Assembly (NCBI GenBank): GCA_002279935.1
Contig: NCCZ01000012.1
Span: 1 to 64,000, forward strand
Length of the DNA: 64,000 bases
Source: Hyphomicrobium sp. 12-62-95
Lineage (GTDB): Bacteria; Pseudomonadota; Alphaproteobacteria; Rhizobiales; Hyphomicrobiaceae
Direction of reading: 5' to 3'
In this document: piece by piece, positions 27,200 through 37,152 of the stretch
How positions within the stretch are numbered: the stretch's first letter is position 1
Layout: each line of letters opens with the position of its first letter
Position numbers and translations under genes: made by a program
Notes under the pieces: generated by a model
Told to the model about the DNA's origin: nothing
The model's input: the letters and a program-made list of their open reading frames with translations, nothing else
Database searches by the model: none

Positions 27200-27545
27200 T
27201 TGCCCGGATTGCGCTCAATGACCGCGGTCAGCAGGAGCGGCCGACCGGTGATCGCCCAAGGTGCTTGTAGGTCTCGGCCGTCTGCGATCACGTTCGCTTT
27301 CGTAAGGGAGCCGTGGCCGGCTGGGATGCGGAACCAGACAGACGCAAGATGTTCCAGCTCCTCAGGAAATCGAAATCCGTACTAAAATCACGAAGTCAGG
27401 AGCTTTTGAGAGAGACGGCCGGAGAGAGCCCAAAAGGGTCGATTTGGTCAGCGCGGCAGTCAGCAGCTTTGGGCCCACGAGCCCGCAGTTATTGGGGTTT
27501 TGCAGGGCCTAGCGCTCCTGCAGAGAGTGGTTTGGAAAGGATGTA
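27200..27545. other. 346-base gap between the accessory region and tRNA-Ser
   Basis: No convincing gene, hairpin terminator or att repeat is visible here. One short frame around 27313-27450 lacks a ribosome site and family resemblance. The stretch abuts the 3' end of the tRNA, so it is where an island boundary would lie. Confidence 0.6.
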
Positions 27546-27635
27546 TGGCGGAGAGGGAGGGATTCGAACCCCCGGTACGGTTGCCCGTACTTCGCATTTC
27601 GAGTGCGACGCGATCGACCACTCTGCCACCTCTCC
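27546..27635 (-). tRNA. tRNA-Ser (anticodon CGA)
   Basis: The minus strand folds as a complete serine tRNA: acceptor stem GGAGAGG with its partner, D-arm beginning TGGCAGAGTGG, anticodon stem TCGCA/TGCGA around the loop CTCGAAA (anticodon CGA), a long class II variable arm and a TTCGAATCC T-loop. CCA is encoded at the end (27546-27548). The anticodon CGA reads UCG codons. The 3' end faces left, toward the accessory region. Confidence 0.95.
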
Positions 27636-28066
27636 GCAAGACGTGGCGCCCAGACATGACACCCAGACGGCGGAGCCCGCTTCTAAACGCTGCGCTGCCC
27701 GGGTGCAAGACCCCCACGAGGGCCTTTTTCCCCTAGCGCGGCGCACCTGGGCATTGGACGGCGCGGCGAAACGCATTCCGCCACAGCTGGGCCACCGTCG
27801 GGCTCCCTTCGGACATGTTTGCCGTGAAACATTCCAGCCGATCACCTGTCCGCCCGGCGCCGCACGATTGCTCCCGCGAAGAGCCCCGCAAACGGCGAAA
27901 ACGCCGCCTCTGGATCATAGCACCGCGAAAAACAAACTGACGCTCGTCTCCGAAACCCTCCTCCCACACCCCCGTAAGTCCGATCACTGGTCCGGCCAGA
28001 TGAAAACTGACGTCTGGCGCTCCGGTCAAACACAAACGTCAAAAACCAAACGACAGGAGGAAACAC
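27636..28066. other. 431-base gap upstream of the fasciclin gene
   Basis: I see no credible gene. The region should hold the tRNA promoter on the minus strand and the promoter for the first fasciclin gene on the plus strand. GACAGGAGG just before 28067 is a strong ribosome site. Nothing else stands out. Confidence 0.55.
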
Positions 28067-28639
28067 ATGAACACCGCACTCAAGGCCACACTCGCCGCCG
28101 CAATGATCGCAACCGCCATGCCGGCCCTCGCGCCCGTCGCCTTCGCCAAGTCGACCGTCATGGTCGGCGGCCAGGAAATGTTTCCGACCAAGACGATCGT
28201 AGAGAACGCGGTCAACTCCGCCGATCACACGACGCTCGTCACGGCCGTCAAGACCGCCGGGCTCATCGACACGCTTTCAAGCAAAGGTCCCTTCACGGTC
28301 TTCGCACCCGTCAGCGCCGCCTTCGCCGAACTACCCTCCGGCACCGTCGAAACGCTTCTGAAGCCTGAGAGCAAGGATAAGCTGACCGGCATCCTCACCT
28401 ACCATGTCGTCGCCGGATCGATCACGTCGAACGATCTGCGCAAGCGGATTAAAAACGGCAAAGGTAAAGCCATGCTCAAGACGGTCGCTGGCGGCACTTT
28501 GACGGCCACCATGAACGGGCCGAACAACATCGTCGTCACCGACGAGAGCGGCAACACGGCCAACATCACCATCTATGATGTCATGCAGTCGAACGGCGTC
28601 ATCCATTCCATCGACCACGTTCTGTTGCCCAAGGGCTAA
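28067..28639 (+). CDS. Secreted fasciclin-domain protein (1)
   Basis: 190 residues with an N-terminal signal sequence (hydrophobic LAAAMIATAMPALAPVAFA, likely cut after AFA) and one fasciclin/beta-Ig-H3 domain. The domain shows [18 protein letters not shown] and LTYHVVAGSI and ends at NGVIHSIDHVLLP, the classic FAS1 pattern. FAS1 proteins act in adhesion or cell-surface interactions. The second FAS1 gene (28953) lies downstream after a strong terminator, so the two are transcribed separately. A GAGGA ribosome site precedes the start. Confidence 0.88.
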   Translation: MNTALKATLAAAMIATAMPALAPVAFAKSTVMVGGQEMFPTKTIVENAVNSADHTTLVTAVKTAGLIDTLSSKGPFTVFAPVSAAFAELPSGTVETLLKPESKDKLTGILTYHVVAGSITSNDLRKRIKNGKGKAMLKTVAGGTLTATMNGPNNIVVTDESGNTANITIYDVMQSNGVIHSIDHVLLPKG

Positions 28640-28670
28640 CGCGCAATCGTCAGGTCTGCACGCAATAAAA

Positions 28671-28703
28671 AGTTCCCATTACGCAAGCGTAATGGGAACT
28701 TTT
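28671..28703 (+). terminator. Intrinsic terminator after fasciclin gene 1
   Basis: A perfect 14-base stem, AGTTCCCATTACGC (28671-28684) and GCGTAATGGGAACT (28687-28700), with an AA loop is followed by TTT. It lies 32 bases after the stop at 28639. Confidence 0.85.
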
Positions 28704-28952
28704 CGCATTTTCATCGCTTGGCAAAGAGGCGCGCACACACATCGTGGCAAAGAGAAGACGGATCACAAATGCTCTAAAAAGATACCTTTCGGGCATGACG
28801 ATCCATCAAGACCCCTCGCGCGTTATCTCCGTTGTCTGGTGCATGTCGCTTCCCCGTGTACTCTCCAGGCATACGCGTGCCGCACACCATCACACTCAAG
28901 CAAATCGCATGCAGCACGCGCGTCTCTCTGAAACATATCAAGGAATGAAAAT

Positions 28953-29435
28953 ATGAAATCTCTGTACGCGATGTTTGTAGCCGCTGCGATGCTGCTGCCC
29001 GTCTCGGCTGCTCATGCCATGGAAAAGGACATCGTCGACACCGCAGTGGGTGCAGGCAAGTTCGAGACTCTGGTCACTGCCGTAAAGGCGGCAGGCCTTG
29101 TAGAAACGCTGAAAGGTAAAGGCCCTTTCACGGTGTTCGCTCCCACTGACGAAGCCTTCGCCAAACTGCCGAAGGGTACTGTCGAAGATCTGCTGAAGCC
29201 TGAGAACAAGGCGAAGCTCGCCGCCATCCTCACCTATCACGTCATTCCGGGTAAGGTGATGGCCGCCGACATCAAGGGCAAGAAGACGAACGTGAAGACG
29301 GTGCAGGGCAGCGACCTCGCCGTTGACGCAACCGACGGCGTCAAGGTCAACGACGCAACGGTCACGACCGCTGACGTCGCCGCCTCCAACGGCGTGATCC
29401 ACATCATCGATACGGTCGTTATGCCCAAGATGTAA
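28953..29435 (+). CDS. Secreted fasciclin-domain protein (2)
   Basis: 160 residues, again with a signal peptide ([15 protein letters not shown], likely cut before MEKD) and a single FAS1 domain: [31 protein letters not shown] and [13 protein letters not shown]. It is shorter than its neighbour and lacks the N-terminal VGGQEM region. The 313-base gap before it holds the previous gene's terminator and, with no other gene visible, its own promoter. A strong intrinsic terminator follows the stop. Confidence 0.9.
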   Translation: MKSLYAMFVAAAMLLPVSAAHAMEKDIVDTAVGAGKFETLVTAVKAAGLVETLKGKGPFTVFAPTDEAFAKLPKGTVEDLLKPENKAKLAAILTYHVIPGKVMAADIKGKKTNVKTVQGSDLAVDATDGVKVNDATVTTADVAASNGVIHIIDTVVMPKM

Positions 29436-29477
29436 GGCAGGTTCGCCAGCCTTACATGGAATGGTCGTCCCACTACG

Positions 29478-29509
29478 GACCCGGTGAGCCTCCCTCACCG
29501 GGTCTTTTT
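29478..29509 (+). terminator. Intrinsic terminator after fasciclin gene 2
   Basis: GACCCGGTGAG (29478-29488) pairs with CTCACCGGGTC (29494-29504) over a CCTCC loop and is followed by TTTTT. It lies about 43 bases past the stop. Confidence 0.9.
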
Positions 29510-29769
29510 CATAGGGCGCGCTTGGCGATCTGCTCTTGCTCCCAGCGCGCCATCTCGCGCGGCTTCAAAACGAACGCCGCGTAGGCATGGAATGCGAGCC
29601 CAAGACCCCACCCCAGACCGACCCAGTGCGCCCACATGCCGGTGCCCCCCACGACATCGAGGACGGCCAGCAGCAGCATCACCGGCACAAAAACCATGAC
29701 ATGGACGTAGAAGCCGCGAATGGCCTCGTACTCTTTGCGCGCACGAATGTCGTGATGATCTTCCTTCAT
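29509..29769 (-). CDS. Small 2TM-domain membrane protein
   Basis: 86 residues from ATG 29769. Two hydrophobic segments (VHVMVFVPVMLLLAVLDVV and then WVGLGWGLGLAFHAYAAFV) flank a short loop, matching the 2TM domain often found alone or next to sensor kinases. The ends are charged. The stop overlaps the fasciclin terminator region at 29509. Function is unknown. Confidence 0.72.
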   Translation of the reverse strand: MKEDHHDIRARKEYEAIRGFYVHVMVFVPVMLLLAVLDVVGGTGMWAHWVGLGWGLGLAFHAYAAFVLKPREMARWEQEQIAKRAL

Positions 29770-29897
29770 GGGCAACTCGTGAGATGAGGCGCGGCGGGGC
29801 GCCGTCCAACGTCGGATCCGCTCTCTACCACATCATAGGCGAGCGCGCCGCGCCGTTCCCAAGGGAACAGGTCATCACCGGTTAACGAACAGGCCTA

Positions 29898-30986
29898 TCA
29901 CACCGCAAGCGTCAGAACCCGGGTGGCCGGAGCTTCATTCTCAAACCCCTGCGCGATGAGCCGCCCGGCGCTCGCATCGGCGACCATGGCGAGCCGCGTG
30001 CGGGGATTGAGGATCGGAGCTCGCAGCCAGCCGAATTCCGCACCGAGGTCGGCTTTCAGTCCGTGCATCATCGCGGCCCGGCCGGCACTGTCCCCGCCCC
30101 GTGCGTGCCCCGTCCACCCCGGCGCCTGCCAGTGGTTCGCAGCGGTTTGTGGCCCCCGATGCACCCGCGCCTCGGTCTCCGTGCGTTCGATAACGGCCGT
30201 CTCGTGAGCTGCCAGCCCGGCAATCGAATAAATCGCCGGCGTCGATATGAGCTCCGTCGACAGCCGCGCCATCGCCGCCTCGAAGCTCTCCACTTCATCG
30301 CACACGGCCCGCAACACATGTGCCGGCGTCGGATGCGGCATCGACCAGACCCGCCGCCGGTTCGCAGCCCAATCCAAATAGTAAAAGCCGACCGCCTTGC
30401 GCATCGGCGCCTGATTGAGCGCCACCGCAAACCGGCCCGCCGCCACCGCCGTCAAAACGCCTGTGTATCCAGGCCAAGTCAGCGTCACATAGCGTCCCGC
30501 CGGCGCGTGAACGCGCGCCGCAACGATGTTCCGCCCCAGTCCAGGCGTTTTCCAGTCCAGCACGCGAGTAAGCCGGGCGCTGGCCCCATCCGGCGATGGT
30601 GCAACTCCGCACGTGCAGCCCCACTCATAATTGACGGAGAAAAAGTACGCCCCCGGCCGGTCGAGCGCCTGGGCGACCGCATCGATCTCAGGCAGATGCG
30701 CGTTGTTCCATTTGACGAGCCACGCCCGTGAAACCCGGTCGAGCTGCCGCAAGGCCGTCGCCGGAACCCGCGCAGTGGCCAAATCCAAAAGCGCGTGCGC
30801 CCGGTCGAGGTGAGCCGCGAGCGTCCGCAACGGAAAATCAGGCCCGCAATCCAGCACGGGAATGTCGTCCAGAGGCTGGAGCGAAGGTGGCAACACGGCA
30901 TCTCCCGGCATAATGAGAATACGCGGCATGAATACGCGGCACGCCAGAACGGCAGCATAAAGCTCACGAACAATGTTCACCCACAT
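29898..30986 (-). CDS. Ntn-hydrolase (linear amide C-N hydrolase-like)
   Basis: 362 residues, or about 343 if translation starts at ATG 30929. The segment NYEWGCTCGVAPSP, followed by LTRVLDWKTPGLG and FAVALNQAP, resembles Ntn-hydrolases of the linear amide C-N hydrolase/acid ceramidase-like group. In those a cysteine freed at the N-terminus is the nucleophile; here C124 or C126 would be the candidate, though it is not at the protein terminus unless the precursor is cleaved. The RVLDW motif fits the family. No signal peptide is obvious. Substrate unknown. The family assignment is moderate. Confidence 0.6.
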   Translation of the reverse strand: MWVNIVRELYAAVLACRVFMPRILIMPGDAVLPPSLQPLDDIPVLDCGPDFPLRTLAAHLDRAHALLDLATARVPATALRQLDRVSRAWLVKWNNAHLPEIDAVAQALDRPGAYFFSVNYEWGCTCGVAPSPDGASARLTRVLDWKTPGLGRNIVAARVHAPAGRYVTLTWPGYTGVLTAVAAGRFAVALNQAPMRKAVGFYYLDWAANRRRVWSMPHPTPAHVLRAVCDEVESFEAAMARLSTELISTPAIYSIAGLAAHETAVIERTETEARVHRGPQTAANHWQAPGWTGHARGGDSAGRAAMMHGLKADLGAEFGWLRAPILNPRTRLAMVADASAGRLIAQGFENEAPATRVLTLAV

Positions 30987-31020
30987 AACGGCCGAGCGGT
31001 GTCAAAGCCCCCACTCGCGC

Positions 31021-31053
31021 AAAAAAAAAGGCTGCTGAAGTGTCTCAGCAGCC
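31021..31053 (-). terminator. Minus-strand intrinsic terminator
   Basis: On the minus strand GGCTGCTGA (31053-31045) and TCAGCAGCC (31038-31030) form a 9-base stem followed by a T9 run. It lies upstream of the minus-strand gene at 30986, so it must end a transcript that comes from the right. Confidence 0.8.
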
Positions 31054-31146
31054 GCGAGTCTGGGGAAGTCGCAATGCAACCGGCCTTTCGAACCGGTCCC
31101 TCGCGCAGGTGGTGTGCGGCGGCAGCACTCACAAGAGCACCAGACC
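31021..31146 (-). ncRNA. Candidate small structured RNA
   Basis: Between rplU and the Ntn-hydrolase, the minus strand could fold with a closing stem GTCTGG (31145-31140) against CCAGAC (31063-31058), a GGTG/CACC interior pairing and a hairpin ACCGG-TTCGAAAGG-CCGGT, and ends at the strong terminator 31021-31053. No protein gene on this strand explains that terminator. I checked the sequence for the SRP RNA core (GGTCAGGTCC) and 6S-like conserved elements by eye and did not find them. The 5' end is a guess. Confidence 0.4.
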
Positions 31147-31237
31147 GCATGACAAGGATTTAAGGCGTTCACGGACGACAGGCGTTGACCAAGATCAACC
31201 TAGTCCAGACCATGCCTCGTCTCTTAGTCGGACACGA

Positions 31238-31266
31238 TTGACTTTGCCCCCCGCCTCAAGGATAAG
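31238..31266 (+). promoter_or_regulatory. Possible promoter for rplU
   Basis: TTGACT (31238-31243), 17 bases, then GATAAG (31261-31266) resembles a sigma-70 promoter. The fit at the -10 is weak. It would leave a long leader of about 155 bases before rplU. Confidence 0.35.
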
Positions 31267-31427
31267 GAGCCCTCACGCGGGGTCCGAAGGGATGCCCGCG
31301 CGATAAGTCGCTGCCCGAGGCTTTGGTCGACCTCCAGGTCAACCCCTTGAAAGTCCGCAATTATTTGCGGCGCCGCAGGGCGCGGATGAGACCCAATGCG
31401 CGAAAATCGCGCGGAAAGAGGCAAGAC

Positions 31428-31739
31428 ATGTTCGCAGTCATCAAGACAGGCGGCAAGCAATACCGCGTCGCCCAGGATGAAGTACTCACCGTCGAAAAGC
31501 TCGACGTGAAGGATGATGGAAAAATCGAATTCGCAGAGATCCTGATGGTCGGCGCCGGCGCCGACGTGAAGGTCGGCACGCCCTTCCTATCGGGCGCCAA
31601 GGTCACGGCCGAACTGGTCGAACAGACCCGCGGTCCCAAGGTCATCGCCTTCCGCAAGCGCCGCCGTAAGAACTCGCGCCGCAAGATCGGTCACCGTCAG
31701 GACCTGACCACCATCCGCATCACCGGCATCACCGGCTAA
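31428..31739 (+). CDS. rplU: 50S ribosomal protein L21
   Basis: 103 residues from ATG 31428 (MFAVIKTGGKQYRVAQ); L21 is usually about 100-105. The conserved basic region RKRRRKNSRRKIGHRQ is present. It binds 23S rRNA and the large subunit. The gene is preceded by AAAGAGG and is followed after 57 bases by rpmA, the standard L21-L27 order. An open frame extending left to 31323 is not used. Confidence 0.97.
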   Translation: MFAVIKTGGKQYRVAQDEVLTVEKLDVKDDGKIEFAEILMVGAGADVKVGTPFLSGAKVTAELVEQTRGPKVIAFRKRRRKNSRRKIGHRQDLTTIRITGITG

Positions 31740-31796
31740 ACAAATTCCCCGTAGGCTCCCAGCGGACGCCACGGCCCGACATCGAGGATAACCTTC

Positions 31797-32069
31797 ATGG
31801 CACAGAAAAAAGCAGGCGGCTCGACGCGTAACGGCCGCGATTCCGAGAGCAAGCGCCTTGGCATCAAGAAGTACGGCGGCGAGCACGTCATTCCGGGCAA
31901 CATCCTGTGCCGCCAGCGCGGCACCAAGTGGCACCCCGGTAAGAACGTCGGCCTCGGCGTCGACCACACCATCTTCGCCCTCATCGAAGGCACCGTGGAA
32001 TTCAAATCCAAGGGCAACGGCCGCACCTACATCTCGGTCACCCCCGTCAAGGCTGAAGCCGCCGAATAA
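31797..32069 (+). CDS. rpmA: 50S ribosomal protein L27
   Basis: 90 residues starting [20 protein letters not shown], the conserved L27 N-terminus that reaches the peptidyl transferase centre. It lies directly after rplU and is followed by a long hairpin terminator. No processing peptide is seen before the conserved start. Confidence 0.98.
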   Translation: MAQKKAGGSTRNGRDSESKRLGIKKYGGEHVIPGNILCRQRGTKWHPGKNVGLGVDHTIFALIEGTVEFKSKGNGRTYISVTPVKAEAAE

Positions 32070-32095
32070 CGGCTTCACCAGCCGGGACGATAGTT

Positions 32096-32132
32096 CGAGG
32101 GGGGATGCGAGACGCGCATCTCCCCTCGTTTC
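32096..32132 (+). terminator. Intrinsic terminator after rpmA
   Basis: CGAGGGG-GGATGCG (32096-32109) pairs with CGCATC-TCCCCTCG (from about 32115 to 32128) in a long stem, followed by TTTCATTT. It separates the ribosomal operon from the GNAT-obgE operon. Confidence 0.8.
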
Positions 32133-32185
32133 ATTTCTGCGCTAGGCTGGCAAGACAACCCGGAACGGCCCTGAAGACGGACACC

Positions 32186-33747
<1,562 letters not shown>

Positions 33748-33760
33748 GGCGCGAGGCGCG

Positions 33761-34027
33761 TCAGGTCATGCAGTCGACGTCCACACAACGCTTCTCGCAA
33801 TCCTCTCGCAGCGTCTTGCACGTCTGAGACGCTTCCCCGCTCGAGTTCACGCACGAGCGAAACTGCGGCGCGCATGTGGTCTCGATGCAATCCTTGCGGC
33901 ACTGTTCTACCTCCGCCTCGATTCCCGGCTCCACAGCCTGAACGTCCGGCTCGGTCGCCATCGCACCCAATGGCGTTAGACCCAACCCGATGATCACACA
34001 TGCCATAGCGGCAACGATCTTCGCCAA
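33761..34027 (-). CDS. Small secreted cysteine-rich protein
   Basis: 88 residues with a signal peptide (hydrophobic ACVIIGLGLTPLGAMA, likely cut before TEPD). The mature part has eight cysteines arranged as CX3C pairs (CRKDC, CEKRC) and others, which suggests four disulfides in the periplasm. No catalytic residues are visible. It sits convergent to obgE and downstream of zupT on the same strand, with a 12-base gap, so it may be co-transcribed with the zinc transporter. The family is unknown to me; a metal-binding or periplasmic stress role is only a guess. Confidence 0.65.
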   Translation of the reverse strand: MAKIVAAMACVIIGLGLTPLGAMATEPDVQAVEPGIEAEVEQCRKDCIETTCAPQFRSCVNSSGEASQTCKTLREDCEKRCVDVDCMT

Positions 34028-34039
34028 AGCCCCCTCCGC

Positions 34040-34837
34040 CTACTTGAACAACACGAGCGACAGCGCCATCGCACCCATTCCAATAATGACGCCGTAGGTT
34101 GCTTCATGCCCGCTGGAATAACGCTTGGCTTCCGGCATGAGCGAATCGAGCGCCAGAAACACCATCACCCCCGCGATCACGCCAAACACCGCACCAAAAA
34201 TGGCGGGCGACAGAAACGGCGCGAGAATGAGGTACCCGATGATCGCCCCCGTCGGCTCGGCGAGCGCCGAAATCGCCGCGGCCCCAATCGCCTTTTGCTT
34301 GCTCCCTGTCGCATAATAGACCGGCACAGCGATCGAAACCCCTTCGGGAATGTTGTGCACGCCGATCGCGATCGCAAGCGAAGCACCAACGGTGGGATTG
34401 TCGAGCGTGGCAAAGAAGGTCGCCAAACCTTCCGGAAAATTATGCGCCGTGATGGCCGCGGCGGTCAGTAACCCCACCCGGTGCATGCGCGCCTTTTCCG
34501 TCGCGGGATGATCGGGGTCGAGCCCCGCGTGTGGATTGGGAATAAGCCGGTCAATTGTACCCAGCAGGACAATCCCGGCAAAAAACGACAGCGTCGCCGC
34601 CGTATAGGCCGCCTGCCCAGAAAATGTCTCTGAAAACGACGTGACCGACTTTGTGAAGATCTCCACGAGCGACACATAGACCATCGCTCCGCCCGAAAAG
34701 GCCAACCCGAACGCGAGGAGACGCGGACTGGAGTGATTGCCGCGAACGACAATCAAGCTGCCAACAACGGTGGCGGCGGCCGCCATGCAGCAAACGCCCA
34801 AGGCGGTGAGGACGGCCGGATTGAAAAGGTCTGCCAT
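34040..34837 (-). CDS. zupT: ZIP-family metal transporter
   Basis: 265 residues with about eight hydrophobic segments and a histidine-containing loop. ZIP motifs are present: TAAAITAHNFPEGLATF (H and E ligands) and AIGVHNIPEGVSIAVP. ZupT imports zinc and other divalent metals across the inner membrane. It is transcribed away from hisF and followed by the cysteine-rich secreted gene. No Zur-like operator was recognised upstream. Confidence 0.9.
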   Translation of the reverse strand: MADLFNPAVLTALGVCCMAAAATVVGSLIVVRGNHSSPRLLAFGLAFSGGAMVYVSLVEIFTKSVTSFSETFSGQAAYTAATLSFFAGIVLLGTIDRLIPNPHAGLDPDHPATEKARMHRVGLLTAAAITAHNFPEGLATFFATLDNPTVGASLAIAIGVHNIPEGVSIAVPVYYATGSKQKAIGAAAISALAEPTGAIIGYLILAPFLSPAIFGAVFGVIAGVMVFLALDSLMPEAKRYSSGHEATYGVIIGMGAMALSLVLFK

Positions 34838-34995
34838 GAACTTTCTGACGCTGCGAAGGGGTCGAAGTCCGCAAAGAGTGTGCGAAAGGCGGTCGCTTGT
34901 CTATGGACGATCCGGCGCAGTCGCCAGCCTACGAAGCACACCCGGCCGACGTCGCGCCAGCGCCCGCCGCTGGAACACGCAACAGCGCGGACCTG

Positions 34996-35784
34996 TCATG
35001 ACTCCGTCGCATCGAGCCGCACGGCAATCCCGGCCGCCGCAAGACGGGCTTTGGCCTCACCGATCGTGTAGGTCCCAAAATGGAAGATCGACGCTGCAAG
35101 GACAGCACTGGCGTGCCCGTCCCGGACACCGTCGACAAGATGATCGAGCGTACCGACGCCTCCAGATGCGATGACAGGCACCGGCACCGCATCGGCAATC
35201 GCCCTAGTCAGCGCGATATCGAATCCCGCCTTGGTGCCATCGCGGTCCATGGACGTCAGAAGGATTTCGCCCGCTCCAAGCTCAACGACCTCTGTGGCAT
35301 AGGCCACCGCATCGATCCCCGTCGGCTTGCGCCCGCCGTGCGTAAAGATCTCCCATCGGTCGGCTTCCCCCGGCCCCGACACCTTCTTGGCGTCGATCGC
35401 CACCACGATGCACTGCGCACCGAATTTTTCGCTGGCCTCGCGCACGAACTGCCGGTTGAACACCGCCGCCGTATTGATGGAAACCTTGTCCGCCCCAGCT
35501 TCCAAGAGCTTGCGGATATCCTCCACCGTCCGCACACCGCCGCCGACGGTGAGCGGCATGAAGCACCGCTCCGCCGTTCGCTCGACGATATCGAAGATCG
35601 TGTCGCGGTTTTCGTGACTTGCGGTAATGTCGAGAAAGCAAAGCTCGTCCGCTCCCGCCGCGTCGTAAGCGGCTGCGGCTTCCACGGGATCGCCCGCGTC
35701 GATGAGGTCGACAAAGTTGACGCCCTTGACGACACGGCCGTCCTTCACGTCGAGACAGGGAATGATGCGGATCTTGAGGCTCAT
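34996..35784 (-). CDS. hisF: Imidazole glycerol phosphate synthase cyclase subunit HisF
   Basis: 262 residues from ATG 35784 ([21 protein letters not shown]). D12 and D131 correspond to the catalytic aspartates of HisF, and the beta-barrel phosphate motif [10 protein letters not shown] and the [11 protein letters not shown] motif are present. HisF with HisH makes imidazole glycerol phosphate in histidine synthesis. HisH is about 8.1 kb away at 43877, on the opposite strand, and hisA, which usually lies between them, is not in the window. The gene therefore has its own promoter. Confidence 0.96.
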   Translation of the reverse strand: MSLKIRIIPCLDVKDGRVVKGVNFVDLIDAGDPVEAAAAYDAAGADELCFLDITASHENRDTIFDIVERTAERCFMPLTVGGGVRTVEDIRKLLEAGADKVSINTAAVFNRQFVREASEKFGAQCIVVAIDAKKVSGPGEADRWEIFTHGGRKPTGIDAVAYATEVVELGAGEILLTSMDRDGTKAGFDIALTRAIADAVPVPVIASGGVGTLDHLVDGVRDGHASAVLAASIFHFGTYTIGEAKARLAAAGIAVRLDATES

Positions 35785-35815
35785 GAGACTGACGTATCCT
35801 GCGCAGGGAACCTGA

Positions 35816-37072
35816 TCAAGCCTGGTCGCGCCGGGCCCGAGTGGCCCAGGCGGGGCGGTTCCCCAAGGACTGCGGCCCGGTTTCACCCCTGCCGCCTGAG
35901 GTGCGTCCGCGCCGCCCCGCAAACATCATGACCGCCGTCAACAAAAGCGAGGCCACAGCCGTCACGGCCACGAACCCGGACAGAGGCGCTTGCGTCATAG
36001 CCGCCCCCGAGATCACCGGCCCGACGATCCCGCCTGTCGTGTACATCAGGATGAAAGCAGCGTTCGCGGTGGCAAGTTGGCTGGGCTCCACCTCCTGGCC
36101 GAGCATGGCCAGCCCCAGCATGTAAAAGCCGATGACACTCGTACCCAACACAAAGATGAGGGCCGGCGCCAATTCCGGCCGCGCCAGAACCCACGGAAAA
36201 GCGACGATCAAAACGGCATAGATAATACCAAGCGAGATCAGAATGCGCCGGCGCGACATCCGGTCGGCGAGCCAGCCCAGCGCATACTGCGTCACCAGAC
36301 CGCCGACGATGAGCGCCGTCAAAAGCCGTAACGCCGCGCCTTCGTCCATCCCGCCCGCCATCGCCACATTGGGCAGCAGCGCGAAATGGGACGTCTCGAG
36401 AAATCCGCCGAGGAAAGCCCCCGCCATGGCAGCCGGCGCCATCCGCATGCCACCCAGCAAACCGGTTGCAGGCTCATGCGCCAAGTCAGGCGCCAAATCG
36501 CGCGCCAGATAAATGGGAACGGCGGCTAGAAACGCGCCCATCGCACCGATCGCATACGCCCACGGGCCGGTCACCCCGACATGCTCGAGGAGTATAGGCC
36601 CCAGCGCAAACCCGGAGAAAAACGACACCGCATAAAACGAGATCACCCGCGCGCGATGCGTATCGCCGGCAATGTGATTGACCCACGTCTCGCCGACGAT
36701 CCACGGCAGCGCGATGGTCGCCCCCATGAGAAAGCGCAGCGCAATCCATGCGGCCGAGTTATCCAAAAAATAGAGCGACGCATACGCCGCCGCACAGCAC
36801 GCGCAGCCAAAAATAATCGCCGTCGCCGGACGGATGCGCGCCACCGCATGCGGGAGGATCGGCAGAAGCACAAGGATCGCCAGCGATGGCGCCGCGCCCG
36901 CAAGCCCAATCACCCAAGCCGGTTCCCCGCGAGCCTCCAGCGCCATCGCCGTCAGCGGATATCCGAGCCCAAAGGCAATCCCGACGCCGAAGCACGACAG
37001 GATCACCGCTGTGAGGCTTTTCCGCCTCAAAGCGGCGGCCTCCGCCGTCGTCAGGTCCACGCTTGCATCCAT
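35816..37072 (-). CDS. MFS transporter
   Basis: 418 residues with about 12 hydrophobic segments and MFS-type loops ([19 protein letters not shown] between segments 6 and 7). It probably exports small molecules such as drugs or metabolites. Its start is divergent from a TetR regulator, with two TTCAACA palindromes between, so it is most likely the regulated transporter. The C-terminus is a hydrophilic Arg-rich tail. Substrate unknown. Confidence 0.82.
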   Translation of the reverse strand: MDASVDLTTAEAAALRRKSLTAVILSCFGVGIAFGLGYPLTAMALEARGEPAWVIGLAGAAPSLAILVLLPILPHAVARIRPATAIIFGCACCAAAYASLYFLDNSAAWIALRFLMGATIALPWIVGETWVNHIAGDTHRARVISFYAVSFFSGFALGPILLEHVGVTGPWAYAIGAMGAFLAAVPIYLARDLAPDLAHEPATGLLGGMRMAPAAMAGAFLGGFLETSHFALLPNVAMAGGMDEGAALRLLTALIVGGLVTQYALGWLADRMSRRRILISLGIIYAVLIVAFPWVLARPELAPALIFVLGTSVIGFYMLGLAMLGQEVEPSQLATANAAFILMYTTGGIVGPVISGAAMTQAPLSGFVAVTAVASLLLTAVMMFAGRRGRTSGGRGETGPQSLGNRPAWATRARRDQA

Positions 37073-37088
37073 GACCGCATACCTATAT

Positions 37089-37103
37089 TCAACACTGTTG
37101 AAA
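37089..37103. promoter_or_regulatory. TetR-type operator 1
   Basis: TTCAACACTGTTGAA is a perfect 7+1+7 palindrome just upstream of the MFS start. Binding here would block MFS transcription. Confidence 0.75.
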
Positions 37104-37137
37104 TAGACCGCCCGGGAGTGCGTGGCAAGGGGCCAAA

Positions 37138-37152
37138 TTCAACAATGTTGAA
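37138..37152. promoter_or_regulatory. TetR-type operator 2, overlapping the regulator start codon
   Basis: TTCAACAATGTTGAA differs from operator 1 only at the central base and contains the ATG start of the regulator (37145). The centres of the two sites are 49 bases apart. Confidence 0.75.

Noticed and set aside
27200..27545. A second copy of the tRNA-Ser 3' end as an att site in the window
   Set aside because: No copy of the T-arm and acceptor sequence was seen elsewhere in the visible accessory region; one may lie outside the window.
31021..31146. Minus-strand RNA as SRP RNA or 6S RNA
   Set aside because: The SRP core sequences (GGTCAGGTCC and GGAAGCAGCC) were not found, and the size and elements do not fit 6S RNA.
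36581..37144. N-terminal extension of the TetR frame antisense to the MFS gene
   Set aside because: The TetR domain begins at the ATG at 37145 inside an operator, and the upstream part is antisense to a well-supported gene.
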